Source of the DNA: JAUVDZ01 sp964346325
GTDB lineage: Bacteria > Patescibacteriota > Gracilibacteria > UBA1369 > PNNO01
Reading direction: 5' to 3'
Length of the DNA stretch: 13,719 nt
Assembly: GCA_964346325.1 (NCBI GenBank)
Contig: CAYFUK010000034.1
Location: 1-13,719 of the forward strand
Part shown: positions 5,986-13,450 of the stretch, in pieces
How the letters are laid out: every line of letters starts with the position of its first letter
Position numbering within the stretch: position 1 is the first letter of the stretch
Translations under genes and position numbers: made by a program
Notes under the pieces: model-generated
Told to the model about the DNA's origin: nothing
The model's input: the letters and a program-made list of their open reading frames with translations, nothing else
The model's database searches: none

Positions 5986-7173
5986 ATGAGTACAACATTA
6001 TTATGGATAATTAGTATTACATTAGCCTTGGTGCCGGTATTAATCTGGCTTTTTCTTCTTTTCAAAGACAAAAAACATGATAAGTTAATGATGTTTTTGA
6101 TTTTTGTCGGTGGTTCCCTGGCAGTTTTTGCAATATTCGGACTGGAATATTTATTTGAAATTATACCATCAATTGATCCATTTGAATGGGTTAGCAAGAA
6201 CATAGAAAATCCAACTTATTATTTTGTTGGAATTTTTATGTTGGTTGGTGTTTTTGAAGAGCTTTTCAAGCAGGGGATGGTACGATATGTCGATAGCAAA
6301 AAGGTTCTTATTCAAACTGTAAATGATTCGATCAGGTTCAGTCTGGTTGCAGCACTTGGATTTGCGTTTGCTGAAAATATTTTTTATTTTAAATCCATAT
6401 TTCTTGCTTCGCCGATTCAGGAATCTGTTGTTGTTTTTCTTTTCAGATCAATTTTTACCGCTGCCGCGCATATGATATTTTCAGGTATATTCGGGTTGTT
6501 TTTTGGTGTCGGGAAATTTTCAATCGATATATCAAGACACAGACATTGGCAGGGAAAAATTTATTTGGGGCCTCATATAATCGGCAGAATATTCAATATG
6601 CCTTTTGCCCTGGCATTTAAAGAATGGAAAATACTTCAGGGTTTGACTATAGCTATATTCCTTCATACCATATTCAATTTTTTACTGGAGATGGACTATA
6701 TTATACCGGTTGTAATATTTGTTGTTATTTCTTTTATATATTTACTTTATTTATTAAGAAGAAAAGCCGGAAATTTGGTATTGGTAACCGATATCAGTAA
6801 AAAGAAAAAGACTTCTATAAATAAAAGAGATAAAGATGTTGTTTTAGAGCTTCTGGGTATGTGGTTTGATCAAAAAAAATATGTTGATGTCCTCCATATT
6901 TGCGAAAGATTGTTGGAAAGAGATCCCGATAATAATGTTGTTAAACTTTTTAAAGCAAAGGCGCAGGATAAAATAGATCCCGATAATCCTTACAATAAAG
7001 CCCTTGATGCTGTTTTAGGCAAAGACAGATCTCAAAAAGATGTTAATACTATTACTTACTATCGACAAAAAAAAGAAGCCGATCAAAAGAATATAAATGA
7101 GAAAGAAAAAGAAAAGTTGAGAAAAGAATATTTGAAAAAGCAAAAAAAAGAAGAAAAATATTATAAGTTGTAA
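5986..7173 (+). CDS. PrsW-like intramembrane glutamic protease with cytoplasmic TPR-like tail
   Basis: The 395-residue product is a multi-pass membrane protein (about eight hydrophobic segments between residues 1 and 257). It has the PrsW/M82 motifs in order: FEELFKQ with Glu91-Glu92 (90-96), FAFAENIFY with Glu130-Asn131 (126-134), AAAHMIFSG with His162, and FLHTIFNF with His227 and Asn231. In Bacillus, PrsW makes the first cut of the anti-sigma factor RsiW. After residue 258 a basic, soluble region follows, with a TPR-like helix pair (284-325, VLELLGMWFDQKKYVDVLHICERLLERDPDN) and a highly charged coiled-coil end (365-395) rich in Lys/Glu. This tail is not part of the Bacillus protein. Its start directly abuts the STAS gene stop, and 29 bases separate it from the glycosyltransferase gene. 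The cleavage substrate is not evident. Confidence 0.83.
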   Translation: MSTTLLWIISITLALVPVLIWLFLLFKDKKHDKLMMFLIFVGGSLAVFAIFGLEYLFEIIPSIDPFEWVSKNIENPTYYFVGIFMLVGVFEELFKQGMVRYVDSKKVLIQTVNDSIRFSLVAALGFAFAENIFYFKSIFLASPIQESVVVFLFRSIFTAAAHMIFSGIFGLFFGVGKFSIDISRHRHWQGKIYLGPHIIGRIFNMPFALAFKEWKILQGLTIAIFLHTIFNFLLEMDYIIPVVIFVVISFIYLLYLLRRKAGNLVLVTDISKKKKTSINKRDKDVVLELLGMWFDQKKYVDVLHICERLLERDPDNNVVKLFKAKAQDKIDPDNPYNKALDAVLGKDRSQKDVNTITYYRQKKEADQKNINEKEKEKLRKEYLKKQKKEEKYYKL

Positions 7174-7202
7174 ATGATGTAAGCATAGTTTATGATTTTT
7201 TT

Positions 7203-8321
7203 ATGAAATTGGAAAATCTCAAAATTGCGATTGTTTGCGATTGGCTTACAAATTTTGCCGGGGCGGAAAGAGTGATACTCAAATTACACAGAATGTTTCC
7301 GAATGCTCCTATTTACACATCGGTTTTCAATCAAAAAAAAATGCCGGAATTTCTTGATGCAACTATAATAACCTCTTTCCTTCAAAAATACCCTAAAGCC
7401 AAAACAAAGCATCAATGGTTTTTGCCTTTTTACCCTTTGGCTTTTGAAGAATTTGATTTAAGTAATTTTGATATAGTTATATCAAGTTGTCATAGTGCGT
7501 CTAAAGGTATTATTACCAGACCCGAAACACTTCATGTTAGTTATTGTCATTCTCCAATGCGTTATGCATGGGATAATTCTCATGAATATTTAAGAAATTA
7601 CAAGTTTCCTTGGCCGATAAATAATTTTATACCAAAATTGATTCATAAAATACGTATGTGGGACAGATTAGCTGCTGACAGAGTTGATTATTTTGTTACC
7701 AATTCGGAATTTGTTAGAAAAAGAATAAAAAAGTATTATAAGCGGGATGCAAAAGTGATTTACCCTATGGTTAATACCAAGGACTTTTTTATAACACCCG
7801 GAAAAAAAGATTATTTTTTAGCAGTCGGCCGTTTTACTCCTTATAAAAAATTTGACTTAATAGTAGATACATTCAATGAAACATCCTATAAATTAAAGAT
7901 TATAGGTACGGGTAAACAAGAAAAACAACTTAAAGCAAAAGCAAGAAAGAATATTGAATTTTTGGGAAGAGTATCTGAAAATGAACTCAAAGAAGCTTAT
8001 TCGAATGCCAAAGCATTAATTTTCCCTCAAATCGAAGATTTTGGAATCACACCATTGGAATGCATGGCTTCGGGTAGGCCGGTTATTGCATTTAATGAAG
8101 GCGGTGCTTTAGAAACTGTTATAAATAAAAAAACAGGATTATTTTTTGAGGAACAAAACGTAGCAAGTTTAAAAGGCGCATTAAAACAATATGAGAAAAT
8201 CCCATGGAACCCGGGAGAAATACGCAAACATGCAAAAAAATTCGATGAATTGGTTTTTGAAAAAGAATTCAAAAATCATCTCAAACAATTATATAAAAAA
8301 AGCGATGAAGAAATATCTTAA
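7203..8321 (+). CDS. Glycosyltransferase, GT4 family (WbaZ-like)
   Basis: The 372-residue product has the GT-B two-domain layout. The N-terminal domain begins KIAIVCDWLTNFAGAERV with the glycine-rich acceptor-side loop, and carries CHSPMRYAWD (115-124), a motif typical of WbaZ-like mannosyltransferases. The C-terminal donor domain has AVGRFTPYKKFDLI (207-220) and the retaining GT4 E-x7-E pair Glu278 and Glu286 in EDFGITPLE. No membrane segment is seen, so it is cytosolic or peripheral. The donor sugar (possibly GDP-mannose) and acceptor are inference. It is the last gene of the unit with the RsbW/STAS/PrsW genes, although an internal promoter cannot be excluded. No terminator hairpin follows, and the next gene has its own promoter 4 bases after this stop. 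Confidence 0.92.
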   Translation: MKLENLKIAIVCDWLTNFAGAERVILKLHRMFPNAPIYTSVFNQKKMPEFLDATIITSFLQKYPKAKTKHQWFLPFYPLAFEEFDLSNFDIVISSCHSASKGIITRPETLHVSYCHSPMRYAWDNSHEYLRNYKFPWPINNFIPKLIHKIRMWDRLAADRVDYFVTNSEFVRKRIKKYYKRDAKVIYPMVNTKDFFITPGKKDYFLAVGRFTPYKKFDLIVDTFNETSYKLKIIGTGKQEKQLKAKARKNIEFLGRVSENELKEAYSNAKALIFPQIEDFGITPLECMASGRPVIAFNEGGALETVINKKTGLFFEEQNVASLKGALKQYEKIPWNPGEIRKHAKKFDELVFEKEFKNHLKQLYKKSDEEIS

Positions 8322-8324
8322 ACC

Positions 8325-8353
8325 TTTACATGCAATTTATTATATAGTATAAT
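8325..8353 (+). promoter_or_regulatory. Promoter of the surface-protein gene
   Basis: TTTACA (8325-8330), a 17-base spacer and TATAAT (8348-8353), followed by a run of further TATAAT-like words. The predicted start near 8360 gives a 25-base A-rich leader before the ATG at 8385. Confidence 0.65.
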
Positions 8354-8384
8354 ATTAATATAATATAATTTAAAAAATAAAAAA

Positions 8385-10628
8385 ATGGAAAACAAAAAAA
8401 CTTCTACAGATTCTACCACAAAGAACTGGCTTATATTAATACTAATATTAATTGTTTTAATTGCAGCGGTTGTAATTATAGTTTTGGGACAAAGCGGTCG
8501 TTTATTTAAAGGTGAAGCACAAATTGATCCCGACATCGGAACAGCTGTTGTTTCAAAAACAGCGATAGAAGAAAAATCAAACGGACCTTTTATTCATGTT
8601 TCGGCTGCTCATGGTGATTCATGTGCGGTAGGTTCAATATTGGGAACAGCAAGTTGTCCGTTTAGTTCAATCGATAAAGCTGAGCAGCATATTAATGATC
8701 AGGATATCGATACCGTTGAAATAAGACTTCAGGAAGGCGGGCCATATTCAGATCAGAGCGGAATAAATTTAACAGGAGGAAGAAAATCAATTATCGGTGG
8801 ATGGGACGAATCTTTCAGTCGTATTAATTCATATTCTTTAGTATTCTTTACTGTCAATATTACTAACGCGAACGGTTCTGTTGAAAATATAAATTTCAGA
8901 AACGTTGGGGCAAACCGACCATTTGTTGAAGTTGATAATACCGACGCATCTGATGGAACAAGATTTATAACAAGAAATTTAAATTTTGATAATATAAACA
9001 ATACTGATTCAATTATTAAATACGTTGGTAACAATTATAATTCAAGCGGTTTGATTGAAAAAATCACGGTTAAAAACTCAAATGCAATACCGGGATCCAT
9101 AATTGAAGTTTTAGGTAATTCAACAATAAGAATTCAAAACAATCATATAAATAATTCCGAAGCTGACGATTCAATTATTCATGTTGAAGATAATATAGAG
9201 ATAATAAATAATTTAATTACAAATACACCGCAGGATCGAACAAATACTGAACATGCGGTTCTTATTGAGTCAGGTGATGATGTTAAATTGATCAATAATA
9301 CAATAGTTAATAATGATTTTTCCGGTTTTGCTGTAAAACAAAATGGAGAAGGTTTAATGTGGACTTTTAATAATTTAATTGATGATAATGATAACAATTA
9401 TATATTTGATATAGCGGAAATTAATGAACTTGCGGCAAGAGGAAATACATGGGGCATAATTGATTATCGTGAAAACAAAGAATTCGGTGTTAATCAAGAA
9501 AATAATTTTTCGTGTAATCCGAATTTTCAGGGCGGTGATGTAAATACACCTGAGTATTATAAACTTGGAGGTGATTCCGATTGTCTGAATCGGGGATGGA
9601 CAACTTCGAATATAATTGAACTTGTATCACCTGATTATTTTGAAGTTGAAAGGCCTACCGGAGAAGCAATCGACCCCGGTTTTAGTGAATATATTTTGCC
9701 TTTGGGTTATATTGCTCCGATAAAAGTAGATCAATTTTTCATACCTGCCGAATGCGGGAATGGTAAATTGGAAGAAGGTGAAGAATGTGATGATGGTAAT
9801 ACAATAGACGGTGACGGATGCAGTTCAACATGTATGATAGAAGAAGAATTAGAACCTGTTTGCGGAAATGGTGTTCTGGAACAGGGTGAAGAATGTGATG
9901 ATGGTAATACAATAGACGGGGACGGATGCAGTTCATTATGCGAAATTGAAGAAGAGGAAGAGGAGGAAGAAGAAGATATTTGTCCGAATATCGAAGGAAT
10001 TCAAACGGTCCTTCCTGATAATTATGAATTTGATGCTAATAATAATTGTGTTCAAATAGAAGATGAGGAAGATGAGGAAGATGAGGAAGAAGAAATTCTC
10101 TGCGGTGAATGGACAGATGTAAGTGATAATGATCCTGAATATGATATTTGGAATTGGCTTTGTGAAAAAGATATTTTACAAGGAAATCCTGATGGAACTT
10201 TAAGGCCCGATGATTCTTTGACAAGAGCTGAATTATTGGCTTTGGCATTTAGAGCCAGTGATTATGAAAACGAATATGAAGTGGATGATGATGCTTCTTA
10301 TTGTTTTAATGATGTAGATGACGAGTGGTTTGCCAGATATGCCTGCACAGCCGAAGATTTGGGATTTGTCGAAGGATATACCGGCAATGAATTTCGTCCT
10401 GCCAGTACAGTTATTCTTGCGGAAGGTTTAAAGATGTTTCTGGGAGCACTTGATGAACCATTCGATATAAATTCTGATCCGAATCGATGGTATTTTGATA
10501 TGCTAAGAGATGCTGCAGACGATAACTATCTGCCTTATACACTCACAAGTGAAGATGTTGTAGGACCAATTGAACTTACACGAAGAAAAGCAGCTAACAT
10601 GCTTTACAGAATAATGATATACCGATAG
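8385..10628 (+). CDS. TM-anchored surface protein: beta-helix, DUF4215 Cys-rich repeats, SLH domains
   Basis: The 747-residue product has a modular layout. Residues 15-35 are a transmembrane anchor or uncleaved signal after a short polar N-terminus. Residues about 90-360 are Asn/Ile-rich strands (for example IEIINNLITN, VKLINNTIVNN) typical of a right-handed parallel beta-helix. Residues 457-483 and 493-519 are two Cys-rich DUF4215-type repeats (CGNG.LE.GEECDDGN...DGDGCSS.C). Acidic linkers follow at 520-530 and 558-570. From 573 on are S-layer homology domains: WTDVSDNDPEY...LRPDDSLTRAELLAL, FNDVDDEWFA...FRPASTVILAEGL, and a degenerate third (701-745). The first two SLH units each hold a Cys pair (C573/C593, C640/C654) that could form disulfides. 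The protein is inferred to span from membrane to cell wall or S-layer. Its Asp-rich loops may bind calcium. Ligand unknown. Confidence 0.87.
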   Translation: MENKKTSTDSTTKNWLILILILIVLIAAVVIIVLGQSGRLFKGEAQIDPDIGTAVVSKTAIEEKSNGPFIHVSAAHGDSCAVGSILGTASCPFSSIDKAEQHINDQDIDTVEIRLQEGGPYSDQSGINLTGGRKSIIGGWDESFSRINSYSLVFFTVNITNANGSVENINFRNVGANRPFVEVDNTDASDGTRFITRNLNFDNINNTDSIIKYVGNNYNSSGLIEKITVKNSNAIPGSIIEVLGNSTIRIQNNHINNSEADDSIIHVEDNIEIINNLITNTPQDRTNTEHAVLIESGDDVKLINNTIVNNDFSGFAVKQNGEGLMWTFNNLIDDNDNNYIFDIAEINELAARGNTWGIIDYRENKEFGVNQENNFSCNPNFQGGDVNTPEYYKLGGDSDCLNRGWTTSNIIELVSPDYFEVERPTGEAIDPGFSEYILPLGYIAPIKVDQFFIPAECGNGKLEEGEECDDGNTIDGDGCSSTCMIEEELEPVCGNGVLEQGEECDDGNTIDGDGCSSLCEIEEEEEEEEEDICPNIEGIQTVLPDNYEFDANNNCVQIEDEEDEEDEEEEILCGEWTDVSDNDPEYDIWNWLCEKDILQGNPDGTLRPDDSLTRAELLALAFRASDYENEYEVDDDASYCFNDVDDEWFARYACTAEDLGFVEGYTGNEFRPASTVILAEGLKMFLGALDEPFDINSDPNRWYFDMLRDAADDNYLPYTLTSEDVVGPIELTRRKAANMLYRIMIYR
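9777..9935 (+). repeat. Near-identical direct repeat (DUF4215 units)
   Basis: A 51-base stretch at 9777-9827 recurs at 9885-9935 with a single T/G difference, an offset of 108 bases (36 codons). It encodes GEECDDGNTIDGDGCSS twice. The flanks of the units differ more, so the conserved core points to a recent duplication or gene conversion. Confidence 0.9.
10062..10088 (+). repeat. Three 9-bp repeats in the acidic linker
   Basis: GATGAGGAA occurs three times head to tail and encodes Asp-Glu-Glu units just before the first SLH domain. Such arrays can change copy number by slippage without breaking the frame. Confidence 0.8.
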
Positions 10629-10632
10629 AAAA

Positions 10633-11103
10633 CTATATAGTCAGAGCAAATTGAACTAAATTTACCAAAACCCAGGCAATTAAAACAACAACAATGCCTA
10701 TTAATGCATTTTTAATCGTATTTTTAGCCTTATCCTGAGCTTCGGAAGCGCCTGACATAATATACTGGAATCCGGCTATAACTAAAAATAAAATAGCAAT
10801 GAGTCCGGATAATCCTATAGCGAATTCAATTACATAAACTATATAATAAGGAATCATCCAAAATTTGATTTTTCCCGTCATTATTCCGCATGCAAGAATA
10901 TTGTTTCGTTCGGTTTCGTTTTTCTCTTTAAATGAATCAACAGGATTTGTACTTGATTCTGCGAGATTTTTTAAAATTACATCACAATCCACCTTTTTTT
11001 CTTTTACCGGCAGCAAAGTTCCCGCTTCCTGTGCAAATACAAAATTTGCACTGTTTAAAAACAGTAAAAGTGATATTATAATTGCTGATATGATTCTTTT
11101 CAT
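10633..11103 (-). CDS. TrbC/VirB2-like type IV secretion pilin-family protein
   Basis: The 156-residue product begins with a Sec-type signal peptide (KR, then IISAIIISLLLFLNSANFVFA, probable cut after Ala24). A polar region with Cys40 and Cys72, a possible disulfide pair, follows. Two long hydrophobic helices lie at about 83-115 (YYIVYVIEFAIGLSGLIAI) and 130-155 (LIGIVVVLIAWVLVNLVQF), joined by a small charged loop SGASEAQDKAKN. This is the layout of VirB2/TrbC-like pilins, a group with many small members in Patescibacteria. No other secretion-system gene is near, so a role in a type IV machine is inferred from the family only. It converges with the surface-protein gene with 4 bases between the stops, and is divergent from der. 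Confidence 0.78.
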   Translation of the reverse strand: MKRIISAIIISLLLFLNSANFVFAQEAGTLLPVKEKKVDCDVILKNLAESSTNPVDSFKEKNETERNNILACGIMTGKIKFWMIPYYIVYVIEFAIGLSGLIAILFLVIAGFQYIMSGASEAQDKAKNTIKNALIGIVVVLIAWVLVNLVQFALTI

Positions 11104-11126
11104 TCAAAATGATTAAACCGAAAGAT

Positions 11127-11156
11127 ATTATAACATATACAAGATGAAAGCGTTAA
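11127..11156 (-). promoter_or_regulatory. Candidate promoter of the pilin gene
   Basis: On the minus strand TTAACG (11156-11151), an 18-base spacer and TATAAT (11132-11127). The predicted start near 11120 leaves a 17-base leader. The -35 box lies inside the first codons of der, which is transcribed the other way. Confidence 0.45.
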
Positions 11157-12487
11157 TAGCTATTGTGGGCAGACCAAATGTAGGAAAATCAACACTTTTT
11201 AATCGTTTAATAAAAAAACGACTTGCTGTTATTTCAACTCAGGCCGGGACTACACGTGACAGGATTTATCATAATATTGAATATGACGAATATGATGCTA
11301 CTCTTGTAGATACCGGAGGATTGGAATACGGGAAAAAAGACAGTATTGAAGCTGATGTTAAAACACAGGCCAAGTTGGCAATTGAAGAAGCTGACATTAT
11401 TTATTTTGTTTTAGACGGAAGTCAGCAGCCTAATGTTGATGATTTTGCTGCAGCGGAAATTCTCAGAAAATCAAAAAAACCCGTAATATTAATTGCAAAT
11501 AAATACGATAATAAAAATACCGATGAGCAGATGATAGAATTTTATAAGTTAGGTTTTGGTGATTCTATAGGTGTATCTGCAATACATAATATAGGAATTT
11601 ATGATTTGGTTAGCATTACTAAAGAAAATTTAAAAGAACTCGGTTTTAAACCTATTCCCAAAAATATTTCCGAACAAAGAGAAGAAATCGGAATTTCTTT
11701 TTTGGGAAAACCGAATGTTGGTAAATCATCGCTTGTTAACGCACTTTTGGGTGAAGAAAGAGTAATAGTATCAGATATACCTGGTACTACAAGAGATACT
11801 ACAAATACTCATATCGAATTCGAAAATACAAAATTTTCTTTAATTGATACGGCAGGACTCAAAAGAAGAAGTAAAATCAAGAAAGGAATTGAAAAATTCA
11901 GCAGTTTAAGATGTTTTCATGCACTTGATAATAGTGATATCGCATTATTGATAATTGATTTTAATGAAGATATATCCAAACAGGATATGCATATAGCTGA
12001 ATTCATACTTGAAGCAAAAAAAGGAGTGATAATTATTGTAAATAAAACCGATTTGGCTGAATCACAAAAAGAATTGGATGATTTTGCGCGTAAAATTCAG
12101 TATAAATTTTCATTTATGCCATGGGCGCCACTTATTTTTGTGTCGGCTTTGAAAAAGAAAAATATAGAACAAATATTCATTCTTTCAAAAAAAATAATGG
12201 AAGAAAGACAAAAAAGAATTCCAACCGCTGAATTAAACAATTTTATCAAGAAAATTACACATAAACATGTACCCACCGGAACCAAAAATATAAGACCCAA
12301 AATTCTTTATGTTAATCAGGTTGATATTAATCCGCCGGAGTTTGTGTTTTTTGTGAATCAGGCGAATGCTTTTCATTTCTCTTATCGTCGATATCTTGAA
12401 AACGAGATTCGAAAAGCCTACGGTTTTCACGGTACTTCAATAAAGTTTCATTTTCGGAGTCGTCCACCGAAGCAAGGTATTTCTTAA
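11144..12487 (+). CDS. der: Ribosome biogenesis GTPase Der (EngA)
   Basis: The 447-residue product has the tandem GTPase layout unique to Der, which acts in 50S subunit maturation. The first G domain shows GRPNVGKS (9-16), DTGG (56-59) and NKYD (119-122). The second shows GKPNVGKS (188-195), DTAG (235-238) and NKTD (300-303). Both switch I regions carry GTTRD. The C-terminal KH-like domain (from about 355) includes the typical PPEFVFFVNQ, SYRRYLENEIRKAYGF and GTSIKFHFRSR. It is complete and of normal length. The ATG is preceded by an A/T-rich 40-base gap with a weak TATTAT box at 11126-11131 but no good -35, so its own promoter is uncertain. Its last 161 bases overlap the convergent downstream gene. 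Confidence 0.98.
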   Translation: MKALIAIVGRPNVGKSTLFNRLIKKRLAVISTQAGTTRDRIYHNIEYDEYDATLVDTGGLEYGKKDSIEADVKTQAKLAIEEADIIYFVLDGSQQPNVDDFAAAEILRKSKKPVILIANKYDNKNTDEQMIEFYKLGFGDSIGVSAIHNIGIYDLVSITKENLKELGFKPIPKNISEQREEIGISFLGKPNVGKSSLVNALLGEERVIVSDIPGTTRDTTNTHIEFENTKFSLIDTAGLKRRSKIKKGIEKFSSLRCFHALDNSDIALLIIDFNEDISKQDMHIAEFILEAKKGVIIIVNKTDLAESQKELDDFARKIQYKFSFMPWAPLIFVSALKKKNIEQIFILSKKIMEERQKRIPTAELNNFIKKITHKHVPTGTKNIRPKILYVNQVDINPPEFVFFVNQANAFHFSYRRYLENEIRKAYGFHGTSIKFHFRSRPPKQGIS

Positions 12488-13391
12488 AATGGTTGTATCT
12501 TAAGTTCCATATTTTTTGATATTTGTCTCTCATGTCTTCGTTATGAAACTTTAATATATGATCACTTACAATTATGCCGTTACTGTTTTCGAGTTTCTTT
12601 ATTTTTTTATTACAACGTGACATCTGCCATTTTTTTAATAATTTTTCCAGTAAATCTCCAAAAATGCTTTTTAAAGGAAATTCAAGAATTTTTTGAATTT
12701 TACGTAAGAACCCGGATTCTTTTAATAAATGTTTTTGCTGATCAATTTTGTAGTAAAAATATTTTTTGAGCCATTTGTTTGATTCAATAAATTCCCTATA
12801 TGTTTTTTGGCCGGTTAATGGACGAAGTAATCGTGTCCAGAAAATAAAGTATATATCATGCTCTTTTTTTATATTTTCAAGATTCATTTGATCTTTTGAA
12901 ATCATGAAGCTTAAACATACTCTGCCTGAAATCTTATCCCCGTGCCTGCGTATCCCCAGAATTTGAGTGAAAAGCCACGAAAATGTTCGTGCCAAATATA
13001 ATCTGTTTTTTTCAGTAATTATAAAAAAATCTATATCACTGCCTTTCTCCGCATCATAAAAAGATAAACTGTTGCATATGGCAACAGTTCTTACAAAAGG
13101 TATTACTTGCATCAATCTGGCATATTTTTTTGCCCTTCTTATTAATTTGTGAGCTCTTGTTTCTTTGTCTTTTCTTATTTTGAGGGTTATTGGTCTACCT
13201 TTTAAATGTATATAATTATTTGATTCCAAAACAAATTCCTGATGGTCAATAAAATCCTGCAATTGTGATAAAGAACATCTTTCATATAGCATATAATCAC
13301 AAAGCTCATCTTTTGTGAGCGAAAAATCAAAAATGTCAAAAAAAACCATTGTTTTGATTAATGACTCTTTTGTTTGTATACTGTTACACAT
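12327..13391 (-). CDS. Nucleotidyltransferase-fold protein
   Basis: The 354-residue product has a helical N-terminal region that could be a winged helix (LIKTMVFFDIFDFSLTKDEL, 11-30). It is followed by the pol-beta-type nucleotidyltransferase signature: N107-S108 in AICNSLSFYDAEKGSDIDFFIIT, with the metal-binding pair Asp119 and Asp121. The usual GS start of the motif is NS here. The middle and C-terminal parts are helical and basic, with VSDHILKFHNEDMRDKYQKIW (277-297) near the end of the recognisable part. Substrate unknown. The product could transfer a nucleotide to a protein, sugar or RNA. About 53 C-terminal residues (302-354, polar, ending KHSPDSQKTQTPAD) are encoded opposite the 3' end of der. 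It is divergent from uvrC with 58 bases between the starts. Confidence 0.75.
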   Translation of the reverse strand: MCNSIQTKESLIKTMVFFDIFDFSLTKDELCDYMLYERCSLSQLQDFIDHQEFVLESNNYIHLKGRPITLKIRKDKETRAHKLIRRAKKYARLMQVIPFVRTVAICNSLSFYDAEKGSDIDFFIITEKNRLYLARTFSWLFTQILGIRRHGDKISGRVCLSFMISKDQMNLENIKKEHDIYFIFWTRLLRPLTGQKTYREFIESNKWLKKYFYYKIDQQKHLLKESGFLRKIQKILEFPLKSIFGDLLEKLLKKWQMSRCNKKIKKLENSNGIIVSDHILKFHNEDMRDKYQKIWNLRYNHFKKYLASVDDSENETLLKYRENRRLFESRFQDIDDKRNEKHSPDSQKTQTPAD

Positions 13392-13421
13392 TACTTGACG
13401 AGTAGTATGATTTGGAGTTTT

Positions 13422-13450
13422 AATATACAGGCAATCTATAAAAATATCAA
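13422..13450 (-). promoter_or_regulatory. Promoter of the nucleotidyltransferase-fold gene
   Basis: On the minus strand TTGATA (13450-13445), a 17-base spacer and TATATT (13427-13422). The predicted start near 13415 gives a 24-base leader to the ATG at 13391. The -35 box touches the uvrC start codon. Confidence 0.5.

Noticed and set aside
9739..10248. Minus-strand open frames opposite the acidic repeats of the surface protein
   Set aside because: They are antisense shadows of Glu/Asp codon runs (His/Leu/Ile-rich nonsense) without any motif.
13395..13449. Plus-strand promoter for uvrC (TTGACG at 13395 or TATAAA at 13437)
   Set aside because: Spacings of 19-20 bases and poor partner boxes make these weak. 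The minus-strand promoter in the same gap is clearer.
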